Shown here one piece after another: positions 18,101 to 25,856 of a stretch of 39,131 nt of DNA; position 1 is the first letter of the stretch, and each line of letters starts with the position of its first letter. Below the pieces are notes generated by a model. That model did no database searches, had not been told where the DNA came from, and worked only from the letters and a program-made list of their open reading frames with translations. The DNA comes from CAXBNB01 sp040151475 (GTDB lineage: Bacteria > Bacteroidota > Bacteroidia > Cytophagales > Cyclobacteriaceae). The stretch is from positions 1 to 39,131 of the forward strand of contig NZ_JBDKWG010000084.1 in NCBI RefSeq assembly GCF_040151475.1, given 5' to 3'. The position numbers and the translations under genes are program-made.

Positions 18101-18717
18101 ACATCAACAATGCTCTGATTGCCAACTATGACTTCCTGAGTGATATACCCAACAAAGGAGATCGCCAAAGTAGAGCCTTCTGGTACTCTTAATTTATAAT
18201 TACCTTCTATGTCGGTAGTAGTTCCGGAAGTCGTTTCTTTAACCACAATACTCACCCCAGGTAAGCCTTCTCCATTTTCATCCATAACTTTCCCGGAAAT
18301 ATTCACATCAGCGACTATCTCTACACGATTTAAGTTACCTTTTAGATCATTTTTTAAAATAGGAGAAGCTGAAATACTTTTGTTTACCTGTTTAAACTTC
18401 AACCCAAATTCTTTGGACAATTCAAGTAATACCAGATTTACAGGCCTTTTGCCAGCAGTCAACTTGAAGTCTTTCTTCTTTATCAGGTTTTTTTTAGAAT
18501 ATGCAAATTCGAACTCTGTCTGATTTTCAATTGATTTGAATACTTCTTCAACATTATCATAAGAATCGAATACATCGATATAAACTTCTTTAACACTCTT
18601 ATTTTGGGCTGCTCCATTGCCTGCAAGTATAAATGTCAAAAAACACGTCTGTATTAATATGCCATATAAAGTGTATTTTGATAGCAATTTTATTAGTTGT
18701 AAATAGTTTAATTCCAT
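15193..18717 (-). CDS. SusC/RagA family TonB-linked outer-membrane transporter with STN signalling domain
   Basis: Read from the ATG at 18717 (1174 residues); a TTG four codons earlier is less likely. Parts in order: signal peptide (1-37), STN/secretin-TonB N-terminal domain (about 54-113, VEEVFKSIENQTEFEFAY), carboxypeptidase-D regulatory-like domain (139-210, ISGKVMDENGEGLPGVSIVV), TonB box region and plug (VVVGYGTQKKTNLTGSVAAV, then LVLVDGVPMDLNKLNPNDIA and SVLKDAAAAAVYGARAAFGV), and a long beta-barrel ending in aromatic Phe. It imports oligosaccharide with SusD. The STN domain is the type that contacts a FecR anti-sigma factor, and fecR lies directly upstream. Confidence 0.95.
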   Translation of the reverse strand: MELNYLQLIKLLSKYTLYGILIQTCFLTFILAGNGAAQNKSVKEVYIDVFDSYDNVEEVFKSIENQTEFEFAYSKKNLIKKKDFKLTAGKRPVNLVLLELSKEFGLKFKQVNKSISASPILKNDLKGNLNRVEIVADVNISGKVMDENGEGLPGVSIVVKETTSGTTTDIEGNYKLRVPEGSTLAISFVGYITQEVIVGNQSIVDVTMELDAQQLEEIVVVGYGTQKKTNLTGSVAAVNGDVLNNRPIVSVGQGLQGVIPNLNVDIRNGDPAAAIEFNIRGYESINGGAPLVLVDGVPMDLNKLNPNDIASISVLKDAAAAAVYGARAAFGVVLVETKKGKDGKMKVTFGADYAAAKPIMFVDPVTDPYKYVQARMLANQRTNGSDGFDQDMIDGTKRYSENPTEENAWGVYNGNLRFYGFNDYQNKVLADYSPQQRYDMTISGATDKSSYYVSIGYLNKDGYLKNKDKNESFKRYNALIKGDVKINDWLKLDSRALVTTEKSNKPHFYNWDVNINTFARVNPLNPISFPDLDYYLTPGDHDDYAQYQGMHFASVNFLPYLEQGGRDTWDRNDIILTQGASISPIKGLNIRGEFSVNYTHRDAQDVRSKVDVIDNFDLANLIIGNGFSATDYILNRSDNDQYYVVNTYADYTIDNNDGHYIKAMIGFNQEWGRYKYISAQAFSLITPNITDLNATTGSQITNGGKEAVSIRGVVYRFNYSYKDRYLVELNGRYDGTSRFPTNDRFGFFPSFSAAWRISNESFMSETSSWLDNLKLRLSYGTLGNQLLFKTVDGESVPDYYPAIATLGSNSSPYMFSSGARSPYVSAAGLVSPTLTWESVTSKNLGLDFTMLNNRLDFTFDLYTRETKDMLTNVDLPDILGTDAPRANAADLKTSGWEISATWRTRINSNWNYGITLALADSKAEITKYDNPTGSLDERYVGQIIGERWGYVTEGIFQTQDEIDNAPDQSQIPDGANWRPGDIKYADLNGDGIISKGSNTLDDPGDQQIIAYERPRGNFGITGNVGYKGFSLTMFFQGVMQYQYWPPNDNWVAFYPFNAGHVENYYITDTWSETNRDAYFPAPHISTNTKQNVQPQSRYVQDGSYIRLKNLTLNYNIPETVTSKIGMSSASVYVSGMNLFEFTNMRKPLDPEVRPTLTQEYYKQRIYSLGLKVSF

Positions 18718-18820
18718 AATTTTGTACAATTACGTTTAACAAAAAATTTTATACCCCATTGCTCTTTTCCTCACTGTTTGCCGACAACTGGAAATGGTTT
18801 GGGGATTTAAGGTTTTGATT

Positions 18821-18855
18821 CGGCAGTATCATTTTATCATACTGCCGTTTTTTTT
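18821..18855 (+). terminator. hairpin with T-run in the fecR-susC spacer, plus-strand polarity
   Basis: CGGCAGTAT (18821-18829) pairs perfectly with ATACTGCCG (18839-18847) and is followed by eight T on the plus strand. The genes on both sides run on the minus strand, so as an intrinsic terminator it would stop antisense transcription. In the sense RNA it is a plain hairpin in the susC leader. TGCCGA at 18779-18784 can compete for pairing with TCGGCA at 18820-18825. Confidence 0.5.
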
Positions 18856-18881
18856 AACTTGTATCTGTCATGTTTTTTTGT

Positions 18882-19901
18882 TTAATGTCCTTCAATATAT
18901 ACTGCATTTCTCTTGATTTTATAGGTGAAATTTAATGAGTGTGCTATGCTATTCAACACATTGGGTAGTGTCTCATTTTTATACATCCCATTAAAGGAAT
19001 TGGATATTTTACCTGAGTTTTTCAACTCGATACTAACACCATACCACTGCTCCAAACGACTCACTACTTCATCAATACTGCTGTTTTCAAAAGCTATAAT
19101 GCCGTCTTTCCACCCCAAATCCATGATTGCATCTATTTTCGTTTGGTATAGGCATTTATCAGAATAAACCGCTTTCATTCCAGGCTCTAAGAATAAAGAC
19201 ATGCATTTTGAATCACTCTCGCTAAGCTTAGTATTTTCAACTTTCACTTTACCTGACACCAGAGCAACCTGAACCTGATCAGGGTTTATGGCATTCACTG
19301 CGAATTTGGTTCCCAGCACAGTAGTACTGATGCCTCCGGATTTTACAATAAATGGTCTTTCTTTTTCATGTGCAACTATGAAATACCCCTCTCCAAATAA
19401 TTCCACTTCCCTGCTGTCGCTACAGAAGACTTCCGGATAAATCAATTTACTCCCTCCATTCAGTTTGATTTTCGTGCCATCAGACAACTGCACTGTGAGT
19501 TTCGTGCCCTTTTCTGCATGTTTTACTACGTACCTCGAGGAATTTTCTTGGAAAGAATTAAAGCTTCTATCTGTTGAATAATATTGAAAAACTATCAATG
19601 AAGAAATCAAAAAAGTAAGTACAGCCGCTACTTTTAGCCCATTTCTAAACAGAGAATTAAAGTAACCTTCAGTAATATTATTTTGAACTTCACTCCATGA
19701 AGAATCTATTTGTTCGTCACTCACCTTGTATTTTTGAAAAGATATAGATCTGATTATATCTCTACTTTCTTTCAATTCATCTACCTGATGGGGATTCATT
19801 TTCATCCAATTCTCCCAGTACTTGTTGGCCTCATCATCGCCTTCAGAGGCCACCCACCTTTGAAACCATTTATTTTTCAAATACTCTTCCTGATTTTTCA
19901 T
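18882..19901 (-). CDS. FecR family anti-sigma factor of PUL1
   Basis: Read from the ATG at 19901 (339 residues); a TTG at 19913 is less likely. The cytoplasmic N-terminal part (1-87) begins YLKNKWFQRWVASEGDDEAN. One membrane span lies at about 88-107 (GLKVAAVLTFLISSLIVFQY). The periplasmic FecR domain (about 130-230) has KLTVQLSDGTKIKLNGGSKL and VLGTKFAVNA, and a DUF4974 domain (about 265-335, IIAFENSSIDEVVSRLEQWY) closes the protein. It should hold the sigma factor at 20066 inactive until SusC signals. It is paralogous to the FecR at 36464. Confidence 0.9.
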   Translation of the reverse strand: MKNQEEYLKNKWFQRWVASEGDDEANKYWENWMKMNPHQVDELKESRDIIRSISFQKYKVSDEQIDSSWSEVQNNITEGYFNSLFRNGLKVAAVLTFLISSLIVFQYYSTDRSFNSFQENSSRYVVKHAEKGTKLTVQLSDGTKIKLNGGSKLIYPEVFCSDSREVELFGEGYFIVAHEKERPFIVKSGGISTTVLGTKFAVNAINPDQVQVALVSGKVKVENTKLSESDSKCMSLFLEPGMKAVYSDKCLYQTKIDAIMDLGWKDGIIAFENSSIDEVVSRLEQWYGVSIELKNSGKISNSFNGMYKNETLPNVLNSIAHSLNFTYKIKRNAVYIEGH

Positions 19902-20065
19902 CAATTTGCACAATTAGTAAGAAGCACTTGTTCGCCTCTACACTACTATGAGTACAGGCCTTTGATGATTGCCCATGATTTTTTTATTTTTTTTCGAAAA
20001 ATGTAAATTCAAAGCCAGAAAATGGTCTTGAATATCAGGTGTTAAGTGAATAAAGAAAACTTGAA

Positions 20066-20710
20066 TTAAAAATTGGTTGCGTCTGGAAATTTGCGGCTGT
20101 TATTTCCTTGATTCAGAAAAGATGTATCTGGCCGATTTGTTAAGTTCAGAGAATACAGAATGAAAATAGCAATCAGAAGATCCCTTAAGTCATTGATTGA
20201 TTTGTGTACCTGATTGTACGCCGTTTTAACTTTAATTCCCAATATTTCCGCCGCTTCGGAGTAATTTAAATCATTATAAAAAATAAGGAAAATAATTTCC
20301 TTTTGTCGGGGAGTAAGGTTTTCAACTCCTTTCTTTAATCTTTTTTCCAGTTCCAATTTATTTTCTGATTCAACCTGAGTCAAAGATGGATTGTATTTGA
20401 CTTCAAATTCTTCCTGATGGTATTTTTCAGCCTGAAGTTGTTCTTTGATAGACTTTGAACGGTATTTTGTTATTTTGTTTCTAACAGATGTAAACAAATA
20501 AGGCCTGATAGATTTTATTTTAAGACGTTTACGGGAATTCCATATTTCAATAAATACATCCTGAATACAATCATTAGTAGCGGCCTGATCAATTTGAAAT
20601 TGTCGGGCATAGTTGTAAAGCTCAGGATAATACTGTTTATACATTCTCTCGAAAGCAGCTTTATTCCCTGACAAAAATCTCACTAAATCAATATCAACTT
20701 CTTCTCTCAC
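20066..20710 (-). CDS. ECF-type RNA polymerase sigma factor of PUL1
   Basis: The 214-residue protein has sigma region 2 (about 17-85, AFERMYKQYYPELYNYARQF and NDCIQDVFIEIWNSRKRL) and region 4 (about 125-180, LTPRQKEIIFLIFYNDLNYS and AAEILGIKVKTAYNQVHKSI), then an unusual 35-residue hydrophobic/polar tail. The start is GTG at 20710; a stop lies two codons upstream and the first internal ATG would delete part of region 2. It precedes fecR on the same strand and should activate the PUL1 promoter when FecR releases it. An inverted-repeat element at 20790 lies about 80 bases upstream. Confidence 0.9.
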   Translation of the reverse strand: MREEVDIDLVRFLSGNKAAFERMYKQYYPELYNYARQFQIDQAATNDCIQDVFIEIWNSRKRLKIKSIRPYLFTSVRNKITKYRSKSIKEQLQAEKYHQEEFEVKYNPSLTQVESENKLELEKRLKKGVENLTPRQKEIIFLIFYNDLNYSEAAEILGIKVKTAYNQVHKSINDLRDLLIAIFILYSLNLTNRPDTSFLNQGNNSRKFPDATNF

Positions 20711-20789
20711 TACCTAGGTATTAAAAAAAAGACATTTTTAACTTGCAAATAAACCCAATTGTAATAAATATTTAAGACTTATCTTATTT

Positions 20790-20937
20790 CAGGGCAAACG
20801 CATTTAAAAATCAAACCTCCTTACCGCACCAGTTGCGGTATCTCTTAAAGCCACGGATTACCCTAAGAGACCCCTGAATCCCCGCCTGGCGAGGCAGGAG
20901 TCTGGGGCAGTAAGAATTTTTAAATGCGTTTGCCTTG
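20790..20937. mobile_element. MITE-like element with flanking direct repeats upstream of the PUL1 sigma gene
   Basis: GGCAAACGCATTTAAAAAT at 20793-20811 has its perfect inverted copy at 20916-20934; with one mismatch the arms extend to 22 bp (20790-20811 and 20916-20937). TATCTTATT occurs directly on both outer sides (20780-20788 and 20938-20946), as expected for a 9-bp (or 10-bp) target duplication. The 104-base core folds into several hairpins (TACCGC/GCGGTA, TCTCTTA/TAAGAGA, GCCT/AGGC). No ORF is inside, so it would need a transposase in trans. It occupies most of the 386-base gap between the divergent sigma gene and the DUF4290 gene. Confidence 0.65.
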
Positions 20938-21065
20938 TATCTTATTCATACTAATTTGATTCTTAATTTCGCCAAATCCATACAACCTCATTGACTCACC
21001 AAATTTACAACTTACTCTATTTTAAATTTAATCCTATTTAAACCAATAGTTTTTAATTATTACCT

Positions 21066-21073
21066 TAATTTTG
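21066..21073 (+). promoter_or_regulatory. putative -7 box of the DUF4290-murA promoter
   Basis: TAATTTTG matches the Bacteroidota -7 consensus TAnnTTTG, 23 bases before the DUF4290 start codon, giving a short leader. No convincing -33 TTTG is seen, only a T-rich stretch near 21050. Confidence 0.35.
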
Positions 21074-21096
21074 GTGCGCCTAAAAGCCAAATACAA

Positions 21097-21753
21097 ATGA
21101 TGAACGATTATAACACGGTAAAAGAAAGATTGATACTGAAGGAGTACGGAAGAAACATCCAAATGCTTGTTCAACACCTGCAAAAAATAGAAGATAAAGA
21201 AGAAAGGGATAAGAAAGCAGAAACCCTTACCATCTTAATGAAACAAATCAACCCGGATATAAAAGACACTCCTGAGGTAGAACAAAAACTTTGGGATGAT
21301 ATTCACATTATTTCTGATTTTGAATTAGATGTAGAAGGACCATTTCCCAAACCTGCAAGAGATGTATTGTACAAAAAACCTCAAAGAGTAGCCTACAACA
21401 CTAATCAAATTACCTTCAAACACTTTGGTAAAAATATAGAATTGCTGGTAGAAAAAGCAACTACGATTGAAGACCCTGAAGAGCAGGAAGCCGCTATTAT
21501 CCACATCGGCAAATTGATGAAAACTTTCTTTTATTCTTACAACAAAGACATTATCGACAATTCCGTAGTTTATAAGAACATAAGAAAACTATCAAATAAC
21601 AAGCTTGACATTGACATGAATAAAGTCAATGAATTCAATCTCTTTGAACCTCAAAAAAGAGATCTTCGACGTGACAATGAGAGCAAACCTCGTGACACTG
21701 AAAACCGGTATAAAAACAAAAATAAAAGGCCTTTTAAACGCAGAAAGAATTAA
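21097..21753 (+). CDS. DUF4290 domain-containing protein
   Basis: The 218-residue protein matches DUF4290, a family I know only from Bacteroidota and of unknown function: YNTVKERLILKEYGRNIQML near the start and the second-half FKHFGKNIELLVEKATTIED, which look like two related helical repeats. The C-terminus (from about 195) is very basic (NRYKNKNKRPFKRRKN), suggesting RNA or DNA binding. Its stop codon overlaps the murA start (TAATG), so the two are translationally coupled. Confidence 0.85.
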   Translation: MMNDYNTVKERLILKEYGRNIQMLVQHLQKIEDKEERDKKAETLTILMKQINPDIKDTPEVEQKLWDDIHIISDFELDVEGPFPKPARDVLYKKPQRVAYNTNQITFKHFGKNIELLVEKATTIEDPEEQEAAIIHIGKLMKTFFYSYNKDIIDNSVVYKNIRKLSNNKLDIDMNKVNEFNLFEPQKRDLRRDNESKPRDTENRYKNKNKRPFKRRKN

Positions 21754-23057
21754 TGGCTTCATTCCGAGTGACAGGTGGAAATCAGTTAAAAGGAGATATT
21801 ACACCACAAGGAGCAAAAAATGAAGCGCTCCAAATCCTATCAGCAGTTCTACTTACATCAGATCCTGTTAAAATCTCAAAAGTCCCGAACATAAGGGACG
21901 TAAATAAGCTTATTGACCTGCTGGCATACATGGGTGTGAAAGTAGAAAAAACAGGAGAGGAATCTTATACCTTTCAGGCTGACGATGTAGATGTTGCCAT
22001 TTTGGAAACCGAAGAGTACAAAAAAATGGCGTCTTCCTTACGAGGATCCATCATGATTATGGGGCCTATGCTGACCCGCTTTAAAAAAGGGAAAATACCA
22101 CAACCCGGTGGAGACAAAATAGGAAGAAGAAGACTCGATACTCATTTCTCTGGTTTTCAAAAACTCGGTGCTGAATTCAAATACGACAAAAAAACAGGGT
22201 ACTATAATATCGACGCATCACATTTAAAAGGATGCTACATGCTACTGGATGAGGCTTCTGTAACGGGTACAGCCAACATAGTAATGGCTGCATCTATGGC
22301 GGAAGGCACAACCACCATTTACAATGCTGCCTGCGAACCCTACCTCCAGCAATTGTGTACCATGTTGAACAACATGGGTGCGAAAATAACTGGAATAGGC
22401 TCTAATCTGCTAACAATTGAAGGAGTAGAAAAACTACATGGCACTGAGCATAGAATGCTGCCTGACATGATTGAAATAGGCAGTTTCATTGGTCTGGCAG
22501 CTATGACTGGTTCTGAGGTAACTATCAAAGATGTGAGTCTTAAACATTTAGGCATCATACCTGAAATATTTCAAAGACTTGGAATAAAAATGGAATTCAG
22601 AAATGATGACATTTACATTCCTGAGCAGGATCATTACGAAATAGAAACTTTTATTGACGGATCGATCATGACTATAGCAGATGCTATCTGGCCGGGGTTT
22701 ACTCCTGACTTAATCAGCATCGCATTGGTGGTAGCTACACAAGCCAAGGGCACTGTACTTATTCATCAAAAAATGTTTGAAAGCAGGCTGTTCTTTGTAG
22801 ATAAATTGATCGACATGGGTGCCCAGATCATACTTTGTGACCCGCACCGAGCTACAGTAATAGGACTAAATAAATCTGTTCCTTTGCGAGGTATTCAAAT
22901 GACTTCTCCCGATATTCGTGCAGGTGTATCTTTGTTGATAGCCGCATTGTCTGCTGAAGGCACAAGTGTGATTCACAATGTGGAACAAATAGACAGAGGA
23001 TATCAAAACATTGACCAACGTCTCAACGCTATTGGAGCTATGATTGAAAGGGTGTAA
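21753..23057 (+). CDS. murA: UDP-N-acetylglucosamine 1-carboxyvinyltransferase
   Basis: MurA transfers enolpyruvate from PEP to UDP-GlcNAc, the first committed step of peptidoglycan synthesis, in the cytoplasm. The 434-residue length is standard. The sequence has GGNQLKGDITPQGAKNEALQ (8-27) with the conserved Lys22-Asn23, RGSIMIMGPML, and the paired EPT-domain repeats with DIRAGVSLLIAALSAEGTS near the end. The active-site loop reads QPGGDKIGRRRLDTHFSGF (117-135): the Cys that fosfomycin attacks in most bacteria is Asp121 here. It is coupled to DUF4290 by a one-base overlap. Confidence 0.95.
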   Translation: MASFRVTGGNQLKGDITPQGAKNEALQILSAVLLTSDPVKISKVPNIRDVNKLIDLLAYMGVKVEKTGEESYTFQADDVDVAILETEEYKKMASSLRGSIMIMGPMLTRFKKGKIPQPGGDKIGRRRLDTHFSGFQKLGAEFKYDKKTGYYNIDASHLKGCYMLLDEASVTGTANIVMAASMAEGTTTIYNAACEPYLQQLCTMLNNMGAKITGIGSNLLTIEGVEKLHGTEHRMLPDMIEIGSFIGLAAMTGSEVTIKDVSLKHLGIIPEIFQRLGIKMEFRNDDIYIPEQDHYEIETFIDGSIMTIADAIWPGFTPDLISIALVVATQAKGTVLIHQKMFESRLFFVDKLIDMGAQIILCDPHRATVIGLNKSVPLRGIQMTSPDIRAGVSLLIAALSAEGTSVIHNVEQIDRGYQNIDQRLNAIGAMIERV

Positions 23058-23080
23058 TATTTAGCTCAAATCCTAAGTTT

Positions 23081-23956
23081 ATGAGACCCGTAGTACTTGC
23101 ATCTTTCTGCATGTTGCTTAATTTTCAAGCATTTACACAAGACCAGTTTACAGAGCTTGAATTGATCTCTCTGTCACAATTGCAAAAAGAAAACAGTCTC
23201 AGATTTGACCTCAGCGGCATTGTTGTCATGAATGGAAAATACTATATCAATGCAGACAAAGAGCAAGACAACTTTATATATGAAATTGGCTTCTACAGCA
23301 ATAAATGGCATATAAAAAGTAAAATCCCCCTTAACATTGAAGAGCTACTGGATTTAGAAGCCATTGACTACTGTAATGGGAAATTTTATCTGGCAAATGA
23401 GAAAAATGGCAATATCTACTCCAAACCGATATCGGGTAAAGCCATAACATTACCAATAGATTTCAACGGAGAAAAACCCTGGGAATGGAAAAATGCAGGT
23501 TGGGAGGGTCTGGCAAATGACTGTGCCAACAATATTTTGTACCTTGTAAAAGAACGACAGCCAAGGAAAATATTTAAAGTAAACCTATCTTCCAACAAAG
23601 TTGTAGATACTTTCAATATCCCCGAAACCGAAAGTAATGATTTTGCAGATGCAAAATTCGAAAATGGTTTTTTGTACCTGTTGGAGCGAAATGGCAATTT
23701 CGTAACTAAAGTAAACCCTGACACACACGAAGTAATCCAAAAAGTGAGCTATAAGCAAATCTGTAGCAACAAAGAAGGCAAGCTGTTTGCCCCTTCTACT
23801 TTTGGAATGGCAGAATCACTACTGCTGACAGCAGAAGAAATATGGATAGGGCTAGACAACAATGGTTTAGAAGTTTCAGGTTATGCCTCAAAAAAATATG
23901 GAATAAAAGGCAATGGCCCTGTAATAATCAAATTCAAACGGCCTGAAGGGTTTTAA
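23081..23956 (+). CDS. esterase-like activity of phytase family protein, secreted
   Basis: The 291-residue protein has a signal peptide (about 1-20, VVLASFCMLLNFQAFTQ). The rest is strand-rich and propeller-like, with the phytase-esterase pattern LDLEAIDYCNGKFYLANEKN, GWEGLANDCANNILYLVKER and AESLLLTAEEIWIGLDNNG. The family is poorly characterised; phosphatase or esterase activity is predicted by name only. It begins 23 bases after murA, so it may share its transcript. It converges with msrB, with only two bases between the stops. Confidence 0.6.
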   Translation: MRPVVLASFCMLLNFQAFTQDQFTELELISLSQLQKENSLRFDLSGIVVMNGKYYINADKEQDNFIYEIGFYSNKWHIKSKIPLNIEELLDLEAIDYCNGKFYLANEKNGNIYSKPISGKAITLPIDFNGEKPWEWKNAGWEGLANDCANNILYLVKERQPRKIFKVNLSSNKVVDTFNIPETESNDFADAKFENGFLYLLERNGNFVTKVNPDTHEVIQKVSYKQICSNKEGKLFAPSTFGMAESLLLTAEEIWIGLDNNGLEVSGYASKKYGIKGNGPVIIKFKRPEGF

Positions 23957-23958
23957 CT

Positions 23959-24447
23959 TTACTTCTCTTTCTTTTCAAAATTCAGAGAAACGGAATTGAT
24001 GCAATACCTCAGCCCGGTTGGTGCCGGACCGTCGTTAAACACATGCCCAAGATGCGCATCACAACGACTGCATACCACCTCTACACGCTTCATTCCAAAC
24101 GAATTGTCTTCTACATCACTGACATTTACATTATTAACAGGTTGATAAAAACTGGGCCACCCTGACTTAGAATCGAATTTGGTTTTTGATTCAAATAAAG
24201 GCAATTTACAAGCAGCACAGGTATAAGTTCCTTTTTCATAAAACTTGTCATACTTCCCTGAAAAGGCTCTCTCAGTTCCCTTTTGTCGCATGACATAAAA
24301 CCCTTCATCACTCAATACCTCACGCCATTCTGCATCCGTTTTCTTTATTTTTTCCGAAACAGGAAATTTCGATTTGCTTTTCTTATCCTGCGCATGGCAA
24401 GATGTAACCGACAGAACCAGCAACAATAATAAACCTTGTATTTTCAT
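23959..24447 (-). CDS. msrB: peptide-methionine (R)-S-oxide reductase, lipoprotein form
   Basis: MsrB reduces methionine-R-sulfoxide in proteins. The 162-residue sequence has the zinc ligands CAAC (Cys77, Cys80) and CSRC (Cys126, Cys129), the FDSKSGWPSF motif, HLGHVFNDGP, and the catalytic Cys149 in RYCINS. The N-terminus is a lipoprotein signal ending LSVTSC (Cys17), so this copy acts outside the cytoplasm, repairing envelope proteins. A recycling Cys in place of the zinc set is not used here. It is monocistronic. Confidence 0.95.
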   Translation of the reverse strand: MKIQGLLLLLVLSVTSCHAQDKKSKSKFPVSEKIKKTDAEWREVLSDEGFYVMRQKGTERAFSGKYDKFYEKGTYTCAACKLPLFESKTKFDSKSGWPSFYQPVNNVNVSDVEDNSFGMKRVEVVCSRCDAHLGHVFNDGPAPTGLRYCINSVSLNFEKKEK

Positions 24448-24610
24448 ATCTCCGTTGTTTTATTCAATAGCTTAAATTACGATAAATTTCATTGACAAGT
24501 CTATTATATTGAACAGGATTTCAAATTTACTTCGGGTAGCTGACATATTTTATAAAATTATCAGCCATCTCTTATTTTCAGATCCCGTAGCTACTGATTA
24601 ACATTGTATT

Positions 24611-25768
24611 ATGAAGGATTTTTTAGATGAAATAAGGAACTGTATTGATGCTGAGAGTTTTGTTAAATTAACTCTCAGCAAACCTTCAGACAAACAAAGT
24701 GAGCTAACCAATGTGTATGTTCGTCCGATTAAACTAAAAAACGAACCCCGCCTTTCTTTTACCTATAAATACAAAACCAATGACCAGGTCAAAAACTTTG
24801 ATCTGGCGGAATCTGTAGAGCAAATCAAAACTTTGATAGAAGAGGCTTTCAAAAATGCTACACTCTTTACCACGCAAAACAACTGGAGCTTACAGACTAG
24901 TAAGAAAGGAAAAATATCCGTAAAAAAATCCCCCCCATCTCTTACAGAACCAGATGACATTTCGCACGATCGGTCAAAAACAAAAAGAGCAGATAGCAGT
25001 AAGCCTTATCTACACTTTTTAGGAATAACTGATAAAAAGGGAAATATCATTCCCAAAATGGCTGATAAATACAGACAAATCAATAAATATCTGGAAATCA
25101 TAGAAGGGCTAATTTCTTCTGCCGACATGCCGGAAAACATCAGTGTGGTGGACATGGGGTCAGGAAAGGGATACCTAACCTTTGCACTGTATGATTACCT
25201 ACAAAACACACTGAAATTAAAAGCACAAGTTACAGGAATAGAGCTCAGAAAAGAGTTGGTCGGCTACTGCAACCTTATCGCTCAGCAATGTGAATTTACA
25301 AATCTCAAATTTGAATGCAAACCGATTCAGGAATTTGAGCAAGATAAGATTGATATTTTGATTGCGCTCCACGCCTGTGATACCGCTACTGATGATGCCA
25401 TTGCCAAAGGCATTTTATCCAAAGCACAATTAATCATCTGCGCACCTTGTTGTCACAAACAAATTCGCCAACAGGTAAAAGGCAAAGAACAGGAAAGTCC
25501 ATTACTAAAATATGGCATTTTCAAAGAAAGACAATTCGAAATGGTAACCGATACCATTCGGGCACTAATTATGGAAGAGCATCAGTACCAATCAAAAATA
25601 TTTGAATTTGTATCCAACGAACATACCCGTAAAAACATCATGCTTGTTGGTGTGAAATCTCAAACTAAAAAAGCCAATATAAGCAGAGACAAAATCGACA
25701 GTATCAAAAAAGAGTTTCAGATAGACGAACACTATCTTGAAAGGTTAGTTGATAAACACATAAGCTAA
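24611..25768 (+). CDS. class I SAM-dependent methyltransferase (Methyltransf_32-like)
   Basis: The 385-residue protein has an N-terminal domain without obvious motif (1-130) and a Rossmann methyltransferase domain from about 145. Motif I is VVDMGSGKGYLTFAL (179-193), followed by TGIELRKELV, ILIALHACDTATDDA and CAPCCHKQIR. The ALHACD plus CCH pattern is typical of PF13679 proteins, some of which methylate RNA or protein. The substrate is unknown; a C-terminal helical tail follows. No signal is visible, so it is cytoplasmic. It is probably the head of its own transcription unit after a 160-base spacer. Confidence 0.8.
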   Translation: MKDFLDEIRNCIDAESFVKLTLSKPSDKQSELTNVYVRPIKLKNEPRLSFTYKYKTNDQVKNFDLAESVEQIKTLIEEAFKNATLFTTQNNWSLQTSKKGKISVKKSPPSLTEPDDISHDRSKTKRADSSKPYLHFLGITDKKGNIIPKMADKYRQINKYLEIIEGLISSADMPENISVVDMGSGKGYLTFALYDYLQNTLKLKAQVTGIELRKELVGYCNLIAQQCEFTNLKFECKPIQEFEQDKIDILIALHACDTATDDAIAKGILSKAQLIICAPCCHKQIRQQVKGKEQESPLLKYGIFKERQFEMVTDTIRALIMEEHQYQSKIFEFVSNEHTRKNIMLVGVKSQTKKANISRDKIDSIKKEFQIDEHYLERLVDKHIS

Positions 25769-25856
25769 ATACCTCTTCCTGTTAGAAATGTAGAATTGGC
25801 AACCTTTACTACCGAATTGGAATTTTAACTTAACCAAAGTAAAGGAAGCTTGATTT

